Shown: piece by piece, positions 1 through 7,798 of the stretch
Layout of the letters: each line of letters begins with the position of its first letter
Position numbering within the stretch: the stretch's first letter is position 1
From: Chitinilyticum aquatile DSM 21506
GTDB taxonomy: Bacteria > Pseudomonadota > Gammaproteobacteria > Burkholderiales > Chitinibacteraceae
DNA length: 40,608 bases
Reading direction: 5' to 3'
Assembly: GCF_000430805.1 (NCBI RefSeq)
Contig: NZ_AUMS01000020.1
Coordinates: 1 to 40,608 of the forward strand
Made by a program: the position numbers and the translations under genes
The notes under the pieces: model-generated
The model's database searches: none
Seen by the model: only the letters and a program-made list of their open reading frames with translations
Told to the model about the DNA's origin: nothing

Positions 1-204
1 GTGGATTGCCGCCGCGAGGCGCGGCATGACGATATTGTGGTGGCGGTCATCGATAACGATTTCACGGTGAAGCGCCTGTATGCACGCGGGCAGCGCCTGG
101 CCTTGATTGCCGAGAATCCGGCGTTTCCGCCGATTGTGCTGTGCGAGGAGCAGGAGCTGAGCATCTGGGGGGTTGTTGTGGCCTGGTTCATGGAGCCACG
201 ATGA
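1..204 (+). CDS. umuD: UmuD C-terminal part (5' end outside window)
   Basis: This is the C-terminal part of the S24/LexA-like protein UmuD, which after RecA-stimulated self-cleavage forms the accessory subunit of the translesion DNA polymerase V (UmuD'2C). The visible 67 residues contain the segment [11 protein letters not shown]. Its first Lys corresponds to the catalytic Lys of the Ser-Lys dyad in UmuD. The Ser and the cleavage site lie upstream of base 1, so the gene is cut by the window edge; the GTG at base 1 is an internal codon. The stop overlaps the umuC start (ATGA), the usual arrangement of this operon. Any LexA box would be upstream and cannot be seen. Confidence 0.9.
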   Translation: MDCRREARHDDIVVAVIDNDFTVKRLYARGQRLALIAENPAFPPIVLCEEQELSIWGVVVAWFMEPR

Positions 205-1478
205 TTGCCCTCATCGACGTCAACAACTTCTATGTGAGCTGCCAGCGGGTGTTCCAGCCGGTGCTGGAAGGCAAGCCGGTGGTGGTGCTGTCGAACAACG
301 ATGGCTGTGTGGTGGCGCGCTCCAATGAAGTGAAAGCGCTTGGCGTTCGTATGGGGCACCCGTGGCATCAGTTGCGCGACATGGCAGACCAATACGGCAT
401 TCTGGCGTTCAGCAGCAACTATGCGCTGTATGCCGACATGAGCAACCGTGTTATGCAGGTGCTGGCGGAATTCAGCCCCGATCAGGAGGTGTACTCGATT
501 GATGAGTGCTTCCTCGGCTTGGGGGGACTGGCCAGCGTGTATCCGGACTTCACCGTGCTTGGCCAGACCATCCGGCATACCGTGCGGCAGGCGACCAGAT
601 TACCCGTTTGTGTCGGCATCGCTCCAACCAAAACGCTGGCCAAGTTTGCCAATCACCTGGCCAAGAAACGTCCGGTATTCGCCGGGGTATGTGACTGGGA
701 CGTACTCAGCCCGGCTTCTCGCCAGCAATACCTATTGGATGTTGAGGTGGGCGAGGTCTGGGGCGTCGGTCCGCGCATCAGCAAGCGGCTAAATTCCGAA
801 GGTATCCACTGTGTAGCCGATCTGGCCCGTGCGGATCCCGAACAGATCCGGCAGCGCTACAGTGTGGTTCTGCAGCGCACGGTGCTGGAGTTGAATGGCG
901 TCTCCTGCCTTGCCCTGGAAGATCATGCGCCGGACAAGCAGCAGATCCTCTGCTCTCGCTCGTTTGGCCAGCCGATTTGCCGGTACCGCGAACTGGCCGA
1001 AGCCGTGAGCACCTATGTGGCCCGTGCCGCAGAAAAGTTGCGCAAACAGCAATCGCTTGCCGGCGGGCTGGCTGTCTACATCCGCACCAACCCGTTCCGG
1101 CCGGATGATCCGCAATACAGCAAGCATATTGCGGTACCGCTCTCACAAGCCAGTGATGACACCTTGCTGCTCACGCGGGCGGCCCTGTGGGTGCTCAAGC
1201 GCATTTACCGGCGCGGATTCAGTTATGCCAAGGCGGGTGTGATGCTGCTGGATCTGCAGCCCCGTACCGGCATCCAGGGGTACCTGTTTGCCGAGCAAGC
1301 CGATCCACTGAAACGGGCGTTGCTCAATGACACCATGGATGCCATCAACCGGCGCTGGGGGCGTGGCACGTTGCGCGTGGCCAGCACCGGCAACAATCAG
1401 AGTTGGAAGATGCGACAGAACCTGGTATCGCCGTGCTGGACAACCCGATGGGATGAGATTCCCGTGGCCAAGGCCTGA
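201..1478 (+). CDS. umuC: DNA polymerase V catalytic subunit UmuC
   Basis: This is a Y-family error-prone DNA polymerase, 425 aa, the normal length. The start is the ATG at 201, which overlaps the umuD stop. The longer reading frame from 141 runs through umuD and is not real. The N-terminus [14 protein letters not shown] carries the first metal-binding Asp, and YSIDECFL (about residues 100-107) carries the catalytic Asp-Glu pair. [21 protein letters not shown] is the typical finger/palm segment. The C-terminal tail [18 protein letters not shown] is the DUF4113 tail of UmuC/ImpB-type polymerases. Plasmid- and ICE-borne umuDC operons are common and confer SOS mutagenesis. The gene appears intact. 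Confidence 0.97.
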   Translation: MIALIDVNNFYVSCQRVFQPVLEGKPVVVLSNNDGCVVARSNEVKALGVRMGHPWHQLRDMADQYGILAFSSNYALYADMSNRVMQVLAEFSPDQEVYSIDECFLGLGGLASVYPDFTVLGQTIRHTVRQATRLPVCVGIAPTKTLAKFANHLAKKRPVFAGVCDWDVLSPASRQQYLLDVEVGEVWGVGPRISKRLNSEGIHCVADLARADPEQIRQRYSVVLQRTVLELNGVSCLALEDHAPDKQQILCSRSFGQPICRYRELAEAVSTYVARAAEKLRKQQSLAGGLAVYIRTNPFRPDDPQYSKHIAVPLSQASDDTLLLTRAALWVLKRIYRRGFSYAKAGVMLLDLQPRTGIQGYLFAEQADPLKRALLNDTMDAINRRWGRGTLRVASTGNNQSWKMRQNLVSPCWTTRWDEIPVAKA

Positions 1479-1506
1479 GCGACAACCGCCCACGGCATCG
1501 ACGGGC

Positions 1507-1525
1507 TGTACCTAAAAGTTACACC
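1507..1525 (-). repeat. Dispersed boundary site, copy A
   Basis: Copy of the island's short repeat, read on the minus strand as TGTAACTTTTAGGTACA with GG in front. It lies 28 bp after the umuC stop and just before the terminator of the next, convergent gene. It is one of only two copies in this orientation; the other is at 3072. Its outer ends TGTA/TACA are inverted repeats. Confidence 0.85.
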
Positions 1526-1533
1526 GGCACATG

Positions 1534-1572
1534 AAAACAAAAACAGCCAGCTCGTGCCCCCGAACTGGCTGT
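1534..1572 (-). terminator. Rho-independent terminator of the DUF5623 gene
   Basis: An 8-bp perfect stem, ACAGCCAG/CTGGCTGT (1543-1550 and 1565-1572), with a 14-nt loop. On the minus strand it is followed by TTTTGTTTT (1534-1542). It sits 19 bp beyond the stop of the minus-strand gene ending at 1591. It may weakly stop umuC transcription as well, but the plus-strand side has no good T tract. Confidence 0.85.
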
Positions 1573-1590
1573 GGTCTTGCCGTTCCGCAA

Positions 1591-2865
1591 TTACTGATTT
1601 TGATACAGGTACTTTTCGACTTCAGCGATACCGGCGTCCAGGGCCGCAAGCAGTTCGCGCCGTGGTACGCAGTTGTCGTAGCCTTGCACAACGATTGTTC
1701 GGGCTTTGATAAGCGCCACCAGTCGCTCGTTATCCGTTGAGCAGAGAGAAGATTTTTGAGGGCCAAAATACACGTCATACACTGCATCCGGGTGCTCATG
1801 TTTATGCTCTAGAATCACCCAATCCTCCAGCTTGGTATGGACTCGCCTCAGCTTCGTGGTGACTCGAGAAGTGAATCCGGAGCTGAGTGAGTGCATGAGC
1901 GGACCGAGCTGTTGGTGCAATTCAAACGGCATGGCTTTTTTGGGGCGCCATTCAGAAGGGATGCCGGGGGCTCCACCGTAAGGCACGGTATGTTTGCGCG
2001 GATGCTGGATCGGGCCAGGACGCGGGCGGCGTGGATTCGCATCAGCCTGGCGTTTCGGACTGGTGAACTCATCGCCATAGGGGGAGGTCTCATGTGGCCA
2101 AATCGCCGGCATGGAAATGGGCTTCAACTTCGCCACTCTTACCGCGATACGCTGCAACAGATCGGCGTCGTCGCCAAGCATACGTGGAGAACACTCACCG
2201 GGGCGGTGAATGCCTTCCCATGCTAGTGAAGCCTCCTTGAATTGATGGTGATCGAGCCATCTCTGCCGATCTTCCGCTACGTGACGCACCAAATTTTCAT
2301 ACGGCTCATCGAGCATCAGGCAGGCGCCGGTGAGTGGATCAAACCATTGCGACTGGTGATCGCGCCCGGGGACGCGTGCTAATTGCCGAAGGCAATCACG
2401 GTGCTTCTGGGTCGAAACGGGTTGCAAGCCGGTGACCTCAATGAAACGCAGGGCGCGAGCCGCGGACAACAGTACCTGTCTTGCCAGATCCTGTCCCTTT
2501 GTATCCGTGCGGTGTTCCAGATGATCTTCGTATTCCATGCGGAAGCCGGCAAGACCCCGCGCAGCGCGGACACGATGTTTGGCAATAATGTCAGGAAGGG
2601 GTCGGTTGAGGTCAATGCGCCAGATTTCGCGGCCGGCGCGCAGCTCGCCGGGTTCGGATTGCGGGAGCGTCCAGTGGACGGTCAGATAGACCGGGTAAAG
2701 TGGTTGCTCAAGCTGGCGGCGCGCGTGCACGAAGTTTTCAAAGCCGGCCTGGCGGCTGGCTTCATCAAGAGCGATGGTGTGGGTGATGTTGCGCTCGCGG
2801 CGGATTTTCTTGGCGAGCTGCTTGATGCCGTCCACGGTGGACGGACGGATGCTGGCTGTATTCAT
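1591..2865 (-). CDS. DUF5623 domain protein
   Basis: A 424-aa protein whose N-terminus (MNTASIRPSTVDGIKQLAKK, then RERNITHTIALDEASRQAG and FENFVHARRQL) resembles DUF5623 proteins of plasmids and integrative elements. Their function is unknown. The first 60 residues look like a small helical module that recognises a 'gene-order' of Lys/Arg-rich helix followed by a GFxNFxxARxxL turn. The middle is Pro/Arg-rich (about residues 280-330) and probably disordered. I placed the start at the ATG at 2865 because homology-like sequence begins there; upstream codons look random. A 6-bp inverted repeat GGCCTA/TAGGCC (2882-2887, 2916-2921) lies just upstream. The gene has its own terminator and lies between copies A and B of the dispersed site. 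Confidence 0.75.
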   Translation of the reverse strand: MNTASIRPSTVDGIKQLAKKIRRERNITHTIALDEASRQAGFENFVHARRQLEQPLYPVYLTVHWTLPQSEPGELRAGREIWRIDLNRPLPDIIAKHRVRAARGLAGFRMEYEDHLEHRTDTKGQDLARQVLLSAARALRFIEVTGLQPVSTQKHRDCLRQLARVPGRDHQSQWFDPLTGACLMLDEPYENLVRHVAEDRQRWLDHHQFKEASLAWEGIHRPGECSPRMLGDDADLLQRIAVRVAKLKPISMPAIWPHETSPYGDEFTSPKRQADANPRRPRPGPIQHPRKHTVPYGGAPGIPSEWRPKKAMPFELHQQLGPLMHSLSSGFTSRVTTKLRRVHTKLEDWVILEHKHEHPDAVYDVYFGPQKSSLCSTDNERLVALIKARTIVVQGYDNCVPRRELLAALDAGIAEVEKYLYQNQ

Positions 2866-3071
2866 TGCGTTCAATCCTAACGGCCTAGTACGCAGTGTCA
2901 CCGTCGCCACCGCATTAGGCCAGGATGAAAGCATCGGCCAAATTATCGTGAAAGCACTGCTCGAGGAGCTTCGGAAGACGGTATCATGCGCGTGCCAGCG
3001 CCATACAAAATTACAACCATTTTGGATGGAGTGTCAACTGGCGTCATCCGGCAGTACATGGCGGCAAGCGG

Positions 3072-3135
3072 TGTACCTAAAAGTTACACCGCATCGGCTG
3101 CACGGCCAGCTGTATACCTGTAACTTTTAGACACA
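3072..3135. repeat. 64-bp MITE-like element made of two inverted boundary sites (B and B')
   Basis: Two copies of the island's short repeat face each other. The left one is TGTACCTAAAAGTTACA (3072-3088) and the right one TGTAACTTTTAGACACA (3119-3135), with 30 bp between. Together they make a 64-bp unit with TGT...ACA ends and 17-bp imperfect terminal inverted repeats (14 of 17 matching). The unit contains no gene. The right arm ends 4 bp before the hipA stop. No obvious target duplication flanks it. It may be a remnant of a transposable element or a recombination-site pair. Confidence 0.7.
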
Positions 3136-3139
3136 ACCA

Positions 3140-4528
3140 TTACGCCAGTGCCGCCCGCATGGCCGCAATCGTGGCCCGGAAACCGTCCACATCGGGTCGC
3201 TTCAGCTTGCGGTCTGCCTCCGGCGCCTGTTCGAGCAGCTCGCAGGCCTGGTCGGCAAAGTCCGCCGTGACCGTCAGTGCGTTATCAATCCAGTCATTCG
3301 CCTCGTTGGTGCGGATGCCGCCTGCTTTGGCCAACTGCAGCACGCGTGCGCGCAGATCGGGCGGTATGTTGCCCGAGGAAGTATAGGGAAGAGGGCCGCC
3401 ATCACCGTCGGTGGCATCAACGCCACCGATGCCCGAGAACGGTAGTGCCGAAAGAATGTCGTGGTTCTTGTTGAAGCGGCGGTACGCTCGCATGGGCGCC
3501 GGATCGAAGACCGGTGCCAGCGTGGCCTCTCCCGCCCGGCCGATCAGCGCGAAGTTGTCCGAATGCAGATCACCGTTGCCGGTCACCAGTGCCATGACGA
3601 AGCGCTGGAAGATGCCGAGTTTGACCGCGTGCGGATTGGCGACCAGGCCGGGGGTACTGGCCACCGTGAACAGTGTTTCCATTGTTCCATCGGTACGGGT
3701 CGGATATTTGCGCGGATTCCCGGTGCGCAGCAAGGTGTAGAACGACTCCTGTGGGATGGGCTGGCCTTGCCCGTCGCGATCAAAGCGATCCAGCACCAGC
3801 ACGGCCAGTAGCTCTTCGCCATACGGAAACTCGTGATACTGCCAATCAGGAACGGGCAGCCCGGCCTGCCGGTGCAACGATAACGCCAGCGCCTCAATCG
3901 CCAGCACGCGCGGATACTCGGGCGGCTCGACCTTCACCAGTACCGGGGAATGATCATCGCCCAGGTGGGTGAACAGCTTCGGAATCATGCCGGACACACC
4001 GGTAACCTGCATGTGCGCCAGAATGGCCGCCGCATCATCAGCCTCATGCTGATTGGCCAAGCCATCGCGCAAGCTCGCCCAGAGTGCACTGGCCGACGTC
4101 AGCTCCGGTACCACGGATCCGCCTTGCTGGTAGTAGTGGCGTGCGCAACGGTCGTCGGCAAACACATCCAGGTGGCCGATGCCGCCGGCGCCGAACTGGG
4201 TTAGCAAGAGCCACTCCTGTTCGATCGGCTGCCGGCCGCGCCGTTCAAGGTTGCGGTCATCCAGCAAGCGGTACATGAGACGCCGCATTGGCGAGTGCGG
4301 ATCCTGCGGGGGCAGCAGAGCCTGCAGCTGCGGCGGCAGATCCTGTCCCTGAGCGCGCGGCCAGCTCATCCCGGATTTGCCTGCCAAGTCGTGCAGCATG
4401 CTGAAGCCCGGGCAACCATCCCCCTCCGGATGCCGGGTGATACGCAATTCGGTATCGGTGAGCACCATATCGGCCAGCTTGACCGGCTGGCCGTCCAGTT
4501 GTGTCCAGATCACCCCGAACTGATCCAT
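3140..4528 (-). CDS. hipA: HipA-family serine/threonine kinase toxin
   Basis: A 462-aa HipA-like protein. In the family, HipA phosphorylates glutamyl-tRNA synthetase or another target and stops growth until balanced by HipB. Residues visible: VLVKVEPPEYPRVLAIEALAL (about 195-215, the nucleotide-binding Lys region), LVLDRFDR, and the catalytic loop GNGDLHSDNFAL (about 316-328, matching the N/GxDxHxxN pattern) followed by VFDPAPM for the metal-binding Asp. The Asn before the catalytic Asp is followed by Gly rather than the usual Lys/Arg-type spacing, but the core is intact. It starts at ATG 4528, overlapping the hipB stop (TAATG), so the pair is translationally coupled. No terminator is visible before the B' repeat. 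Confidence 0.88.
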   Translation of the reverse strand: MDQFGVIWTQLDGQPVKLADMVLTDTELRITRHPEGDGCPGFSMLHDLAGKSGMSWPRAQGQDLPPQLQALLPPQDPHSPMRRLMYRLLDDRNLERRGRQPIEQEWLLLTQFGAGGIGHLDVFADDRCARHYYQQGGSVVPELTSASALWASLRDGLANQHEADDAAAILAHMQVTGVSGMIPKLFTHLGDDHSPVLVKVEPPEYPRVLAIEALALSLHRQAGLPVPDWQYHEFPYGEELLAVLVLDRFDRDGQGQPIPQESFYTLLRTGNPRKYPTRTDGTMETLFTVASTPGLVANPHAVKLGIFQRFVMALVTGNGDLHSDNFALIGRAGEATLAPVFDPAPMRAYRRFNKNHDILSALPFSGIGGVDATDGDGGPLPYTSSGNIPPDLRARVLQLAKAGGIRTNEANDWIDNALTVTADFADQACELLEQAPEADRKLKRPDVDGFRATIAAMRAALA

Positions 4529-4773
4529 TAGAACAGGCTCCCCTCATCCAGTTGGCGGGCGAGCTCCGATTGGGCTTCGGTGAGGGCAATGGACAGGCCG
4601 ACCACGCTGGCCAGCGAAGCCAGATTGTCCAGGCTGATCGCTTCGCGGCGATACGACCGAGCCATCACGGATGGATCGATACCGGCGGCGGCGGCCAGCT
4701 GCGATTTATTGAGTCCGCGGCGGGCAGCAAGCGTATAAATCTGGTCCATGAGGGGGCGCGTTGGATTGTGCAT
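4528..4773 (-). CDS. hipB: HipB-type Xre antitoxin
   Basis: A small helix-turn-helix protein (81 aa from the ATG at 4773) with IYTLAARRGLNKSQLAAAAG and IDPSVMARSYRREAISLDNL, a standard Xre/Cro fold. It is the antitoxin and autorepressor of the downstream kinase gene. An upstream GTG at 4794 is possible, but the ATG at 4773 is preferred because one operator-like sequence overlaps it, a layout that fits autoregulation. An internal Met at 4750 is a third option. The short C-terminal tail DEGSLF could insert into the HipA partner, which is inference. Confidence 0.85.
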   Translation of the reverse strand: MHNPTRPLMDQIYTLAARRGLNKSQLAAAAGIDPSVMARSYRREAISLDNLASLASVVGLSIALTEAQSELARQLDEGSLF

Positions 4774-4822
4774 TTTTGCCCATTTAGATTGCACTGGTTT
4801 TCGGTATGTGCATTATTGCACA
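4767..4822. promoter_or_regulatory. Putative HipB operators
   Basis: A perfect palindrome TGTGCATTATTGCACA at 4807-4822 and a second, imperfect copy TGTGCATTTTTGCCCA at 4767-4782 over the hipB start codon. Their centres are 40 bp apart, about four helical turns, so two HipB dimers could bind the same DNA face. This is the layout expected of an autoregulated antitoxin operon. The binding protein is inferred from position. Confidence 0.7.
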
Positions 4823-4845
4823 TTATTGGGTGGTGATAGGGCATG

Positions 4846-4876
4846 AAAAACCCGACCGGCCAGAAGGCAAGTCGGG
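4846..4876 (-). terminator. Rho-independent terminator of the DUF4262 gene
   Basis: Stem CCCGAC/GTCGGG (4851-4856 and 4871-4876), followed on the minus strand by TTTTT (4846-4850). It lies 9 bp past the DUF4262 stop and before the hipB operators, insulating hipBA from the upstream gene. Confidence 0.8.
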
Positions 4877-4884
4877 TGGTGGGG

Positions 4885-5343
4885 TTAGTGAGCCTGGCGC
4901 CAGAGGCAAGCTTGCCGCGGATCCATATAGGCGTGGTCGTATCCATCTTCCCAGGGCAGAAGCCCTGCGCGATCGGAAATCACCAGTTGCCGGAAGCGAT
5001 AGTCCGTGATGCCTTTGTCGGCGTAATAATAGTTGGCCTGAATGGCATGCCGCTCGATGGCTGCCGCCGTCGGGATGTCGCGCAGCGCGCACGGCAGGTT
5101 GGCCAGCTCCGCAATCGGCTCGCAATCAGGGAACGATTCGCCAGCCTGCATGCGCCGGGCCACTTCGTTGAGGAAGAAGTGTGCTGCCTCCTGCCCCACG
5201 CCAATGATGAGCAGATCCGGTTGGCCACGCTGCGCCAGACCGATGGTGTATGCGAACGGTGGATTGTTCTGGTCTCCGAATACGGCGATGACGGCGAGGC
5301 CGTGCAGGGCGACATTGTTTTCGACAAACTCTGCGATGTTCAT
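4885..5343 (-). CDS. DUF4262 domain protein
   Basis: A 152-aa cytosolic protein with the DUF4262 signature: an early GDQNNPPFAYTIGLAQRGQP segment (about residues 23-42), then DLLIIGVGQEAAHFFLNEVA, and Tyr-rich YYYADKGITDYRFRQLV near residue 105-120. The function of the family is unknown. It is found in mobile islands and next to toxin-antitoxin genes. The start at 5343 follows CGGAGAA, a good ribosome-binding site, about 8 nt upstream. The 5' leader is nearly the same as that of the gene starting at 6350, although the proteins are unrelated. It has its own terminator. Confidence 0.8.
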   Translation of the reverse strand: MNIAEFVENNVALHGLAVIAVFGDQNNPPFAYTIGLAQRGQPDLLIIGVGQEAAHFFLNEVARRMQAGESFPDCEPIAELANLPCALRDIPTAAAIERHAIQANYYYADKGITDYRFRQLVISDRAGLLPWEDGYDHAYMDPRQACLWRQAH

Positions 5344-5432
5344 AAGGTTCTCCGATGCGCCGCAGCGTGGCGCAGTTGTTAGGACGTTGCGGGAATACTT
5401 TTCGTGCGTGACGCTCTAATGCCGCAGCTGTC
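5344..5432 (-). promoter_or_regulatory. Leader shared with the next gene (copy 1)
   Basis: Read on the minus strand, this leader shows CCGCAACG, ACTGCGCC, TGCGGCGC and CGGAGAA in the same order as the leader at 6351-6433. The GCGCC/GGCGC arms can form a hairpin just before the ribosome-binding site. It probably contains the promoter, but no clear -10/-35 pair stands out. Confidence 0.55.
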
Positions 5433-5434
5433 GC

Positions 5435-5455
5435 GGTGTAACTTTTAGGTACACC
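5435..5455 (+). repeat. Dispersed boundary site, copy C
   Basis: Core TGTAACTTTTAGGTACA flanked by GG and CC, so that GGTGTA and TACACC form 6-bp inverted repeats around 9 bp. It lies between the shared leader of the DUF4262 gene and the terminator of the next gene. Confidence 0.85.
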
Positions 5456-5489
5456 AAAGCGCTCACGACGCACGCGGCAAGCGCGCATG

Positions 5490-5523
5490 AAAAACGCCGG
5501 CTCAGAAAAAGCTGAAACCGGCG
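5490..5523 (-). terminator. Rho-independent terminator
   Basis: Stem CGCCGG...CAG/CTG...CCGGCG around AAAAAG, with TTTTT following on the minus strand (5490-5494). It lies 14 bp after the stop of the gene at 5538-6350. Confidence 0.8.
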
Positions 5524-5537
5524 CAGGTTAGGATTGC

Positions 5538-6350
5538 TTATTCCTGGACGTAGATGCCCAGGCCCAGCGTTGGATGGAAGATGTACTTCCACGAATCGCC
5601 AGCCGAATTACCGCTGTCGATCATCAGCAGACTGAACTGCTTCATATCAACCAGACGGCTCAACATGTCATCGTCGCGATCGATGCGACGCAGCACCGGT
5701 TCCGTGGACGTCTGGTCTGCTGTGGCTTCCCAGCGATAGGCCACAATACCGCCGGTGGCGTCCTCTTCTCTGGCATGTGCCAGGAAGGACTTGAACTGAT
5801 CCCAAGCGATGGTTTCGTGCGTGAACACGCGAACACCGTCGTTCAGGTTCATCGCGACCGCGTGCACCGATGCCGAAATGGCCTGGTGCAATCCCTTCTC
5901 GCTCTGGATCACGCGATTGTGGTGCAGGCTCAGCAGCAGGGACTCGAAGCAGTGTGCAGCCAGTTCGCTTTCCATGCACGGCATGTGATCGCTATCCATG
6001 AACTGGCCCAGCAGATCGGACACGATGCGAGTGCGGGACAGCTCGATGTTGAAGGCCAGCGACACCTCATCGCCGATCCACTCGATGATGCCGTCGGCCG
6101 CCAGCTTTTGCGCTATCCGCCGATGCACTTCAGCCGTTTGCAAATCCAGCAGCTCCGCTTCGGCGCCGCAGACCTTCAGCGTGGCCCTGGCGATGGCGTC
6201 GACATCCAGACCGGCGAAGATCTGCTCGGCAAGCTCCACGATGGAGAGGCTGAACAGCGACGGCTCAAACTTGCCAAGGTTAACCGGATGGGACCTCAGT
6301 ACCGACAGAACATCTTCAGTGGAAATTTGCAGAGCGGTGGAATACGACAT
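5538..6350 (-). CDS. Hypothetical protein, 270 aa
   Basis: I do not recognise a family. The protein is acidic and soluble-looking, without signal peptide or membrane segment. The N-terminal half is helical (for example LFSLSIVELAEQIFAGLDVD and VHRRIAQKLAADGIIEWIGD). The C-terminal half has alternating strands (TGGIVAYRWEATADQ, YIFHPTLGLGIYVQE). The start ATG at 6350 follows CGGAGAA. It has its own terminator and is flanked by boundary sites C and D, so it stands as a single-gene unit. Its leader is the partner of the DUF4262 leader, suggesting common regulation or origin by copying of a module. Confidence 0.7.
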   Translation of the reverse strand: MSYSTALQISTEDVLSVLRSHPVNLGKFEPSLFSLSIVELAEQIFAGLDVDAIARATLKVCGAEAELLDLQTAEVHRRIAQKLAADGIIEWIGDEVSLAFNIELSRTRIVSDLLGQFMDSDHMPCMESELAAHCFESLLLSLHHNRVIQSEKGLHQAISASVHAVAMNLNDGVRVFTHETIAWDQFKSFLAHAREEDATGGIVAYRWEATADQTSTEPVLRRIDRDDDMLSRLVDMKQFSLLMIDSGNSAGDSWKYIFHPTLGLGIYVQE

Positions 6351-6433
6351 GATTTTCTCCGTAGCGCCGCAACAGGCGCAGTGATTGGTTGGCGTTGCGG
6401 ATGGATTACCGGTGCGCGGGGAGGTAATGCCGA
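6351..6433 (-). promoter_or_regulatory. Leader shared with the DUF4262 gene (copy 2)
   Basis: Minus-strand leader with CCGCAACG, ACTGCGCC, TGCGGCGC and CGGAGAA in the order and spacing seen at 5344-5432. The GCGCC/GGCGC pair forms a short hairpin ending about 12 nt before the ATG. The similarity stops at the start codon. Confidence 0.55.
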
Positions 6434-6452
6434 GGTGTAACTTTTAGGTACA
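6434..6452 (+). repeat. Dispersed boundary site, copy D
   Basis: TGTAACTTTTAGGTACA preceded by GG. It lies 84 bp upstream of the minus-strand gene starting at 6350. Confidence 0.85.
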
Positions 6453-6753
6453 GATGCTGGCAGTCCACCTGTGTTGGGTGTCTTCGTCGACTGGCACGGA
6501 TCAGGTATGATGAATTTGAACCGGTTAGGAATGGCTAGTGCAGCCTGGTTCTGGTGCATATCGCAGCGCAGCGTCATGCGTAGTGCTTGGGGTGGGAATC
6601 CCCGGGTAGACAGCCCTCACACCGAAATGGGTGGAACAGCCAGTTTGGAGGGACGGCGGTTTAATGAGTCTTGAGTCGTCTTGGCAAGCGACAGGCTGAG
6701 TGCCACAAACGGGGAAACCCATGGAAAGACGAAGTGCAGATAAAGGAGCAGCA
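6453..6753. other. About 300 bp without a recognisable gene
   Basis: Divergent intergenic region before the plus-strand DUF29 gene. A TATGAT hexamer near 6506 could be a -10 element, but no convincing -35 is seen. Short reading frames here look like chance. Confidence 0.4.
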
Positions 6754-7185
6754 ATGAGCATTCGTTATGAGCAGGACTTCTACGGATGGACACTGGAGCA
6801 GGTAAACCTGCTGCGCTCTGGCCGTCTGGACGAAGTAGACCTGGAACACCTGATTGAGGAGATTGAAAGCGTGGGAAATAGCGAGCGACACGAGTTGGAA
6901 TCACGTCTTGAGGTGTTATTGCAACACTTGTTGAAATGGCAATTCCAACCAAGTCGGCGCGGCTCAAGCTGGAGGTTGACCATTCAGGAACAACGTAAGC
7001 GGATCATTATCCGCCTACGCAAGAGTCCAAGTTTGAAATCTAGCTTGGACGAAATAATGACTGACGCGTATGACGTGGCAAAAACCATGGCAGAACGTGA
7101 AACTGGCCTTAGTGAAAATATGTTCTCCGAGCAATGCCCGTGGACATTTGAAGAAGTGATGAATGCTGAGTTCTTGCCCGATTGA
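6754..7185 (+). CDS. DUF29 family protein
   Basis: A 143-aa protein with the DUF29 pattern: YEQDFYGWTLEQVNLLRSGR at the N-terminus, DLEHLIEEIESVGNSERHEL, and LLQHLLKWQFQPSRRGSSW. The family is small, helical, common in cyanobacteria and proteobacterial mobile islands, and of unknown function. I chose the ATG at 6754 because AGGAG lies 6 nt upstream and homology starts there; the reading frame is open further upstream to 6700. It is the only plus-strand gene among the 1.5-9 kb units and has a strong terminator of its own. Confidence 0.85.
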   Translation: MSIRYEQDFYGWTLEQVNLLRSGRLDEVDLEHLIEEIESVGNSERHELESRLEVLLQHLLKWQFQPSRRGSSWRLTIQEQRKRIIIRLRKSPSLKSSLDEIMTDAYDVAKTMAERETGLSENMFSEQCPWTFEEVMNAEFLPD

Positions 7186-7218
7186 AACTCGTTGGTGAGA
7201 TTTGGCAGTACAACCTGA

Positions 7219-7247
7219 ACACCACCAGCTTGTCTGGTGGTGTTTTT
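7219..7247 (+). terminator. Rho-independent terminator of the DUF29 gene
   Basis: A 10-bp perfect stem ACACCACCAG/CTGGTGGTGT with a CTTGT loop and TTTTT after it on the plus strand. It lies 33 bp after the DUF29 stop. Confidence 0.92.
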
Positions 7248-7271
7248 CATTGTGGCCATGGAGGTTCGACA

Positions 7272-7290
7272 TGTAACTTTTAGGTACACC
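7272..7290 (+). repeat. Dispersed boundary site, copy E
   Basis: TGTAACTTTTAGGTACA followed by CC. It lies between the convergent terminators of the DUF29 gene and the DUF2591-like gene. Confidence 0.85.
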
Positions 7291-7294
7291 GGCC

Positions 7295-7327
7295 AAAAGA
7301 AAAGCCGACCCTGAAATCAGGATCGGC
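7295..7327 (-). terminator. Rho-independent terminator of the DUF2591-like gene
   Basis: Arms GCCGACCCTGA/TCAGGATCGGC (7304-7314 and 7317-7327, one mismatch), followed on the minus strand by TTTTCTTTT. It lies 9 bp after the inferred true stop codon of the frameshifted gene, which supports that stop. Confidence 0.82.
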
Positions 7328-7336
7328 ATGGATTGC

Positions 7337-7737
7337 TTAGCGCGCGCAGGCGGCGAGCAGATCATCCGGTATGGATGCAATGCTGCCCAGCTTGGCGCAG
7401 GCAAAGGCACGGCAAATGGCCTCATTCAGGATCAGACTGCTGGCGGACCAGAGTGCTTCGGCTTCCCGTGCGATCACCGTCCAGATGCCGGTGCATTCAC
7501 TGCGATCGATGCTCACGATGCAGGGTTGGTCAGAATCGGCCAGACATCTTTGGCATACGTCACACCCGGGTTGCCGGGGGCGAAGCTGATGCCGGCCTGG
7601 TGCAGTCCTTCGGTGCGATACACCGATGCGCCGATACTGTTTTGGTGCAACCGGTAGACGGCTTGACGAGTGAGAAGGTTGGCTATAACCCAGTCCAGAG
7701 CTGGGCCTGTCAGGTCAAGGGTGTTGAGGTCTTGCAT
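7337..7737 (-). pseudogene. DUF2591-like protein gene with a frameshift
   Basis: The first reading frame (ATG 7737, GGAGAC about 6 nt upstream) gives MQDLNTLDLTGPALDWVIAN and stops at 7513 after WPILTNPAS. Another minus-strand frame is open through the same junction and continues DSDQPCIVSIDRSECTGIW, then AREAEALWSASSLILNEAIC and KLGSIASIPDDLLAAC, ending with TAA at 7337-7339, just before the terminator. Together the two parts make about 125-130 codons, the usual size of DUF2591-type phage/plasmid proteins (N-terminal LTGxALDWxVA motif, C-terminal xAxxRAxxxxKLG region). The gene is therefore broken by one frameshift, a sequencing error, or less likely a programmed shift near 7520-7540. Confidence 0.7.
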
Positions 7738-7798
7738 GATGTCTCCATGGGTTGGCATTGCACGGAGTTTGGTGGTGCGCGACCTTCTAAACCGAGGT

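Noticed and set aside
141..200. Longer umuC reading frame starting at 141
   Set aside because: This part overlaps umuD in another frame; UmuC homology starts exactly at the ATG at 201, which overlaps the umuD stop.
5574..6440. 288-aa plus-strand reading frame
   Set aside because: It is antisense to the 270-aa gene, which has a proper ribosome-binding site and terminator.
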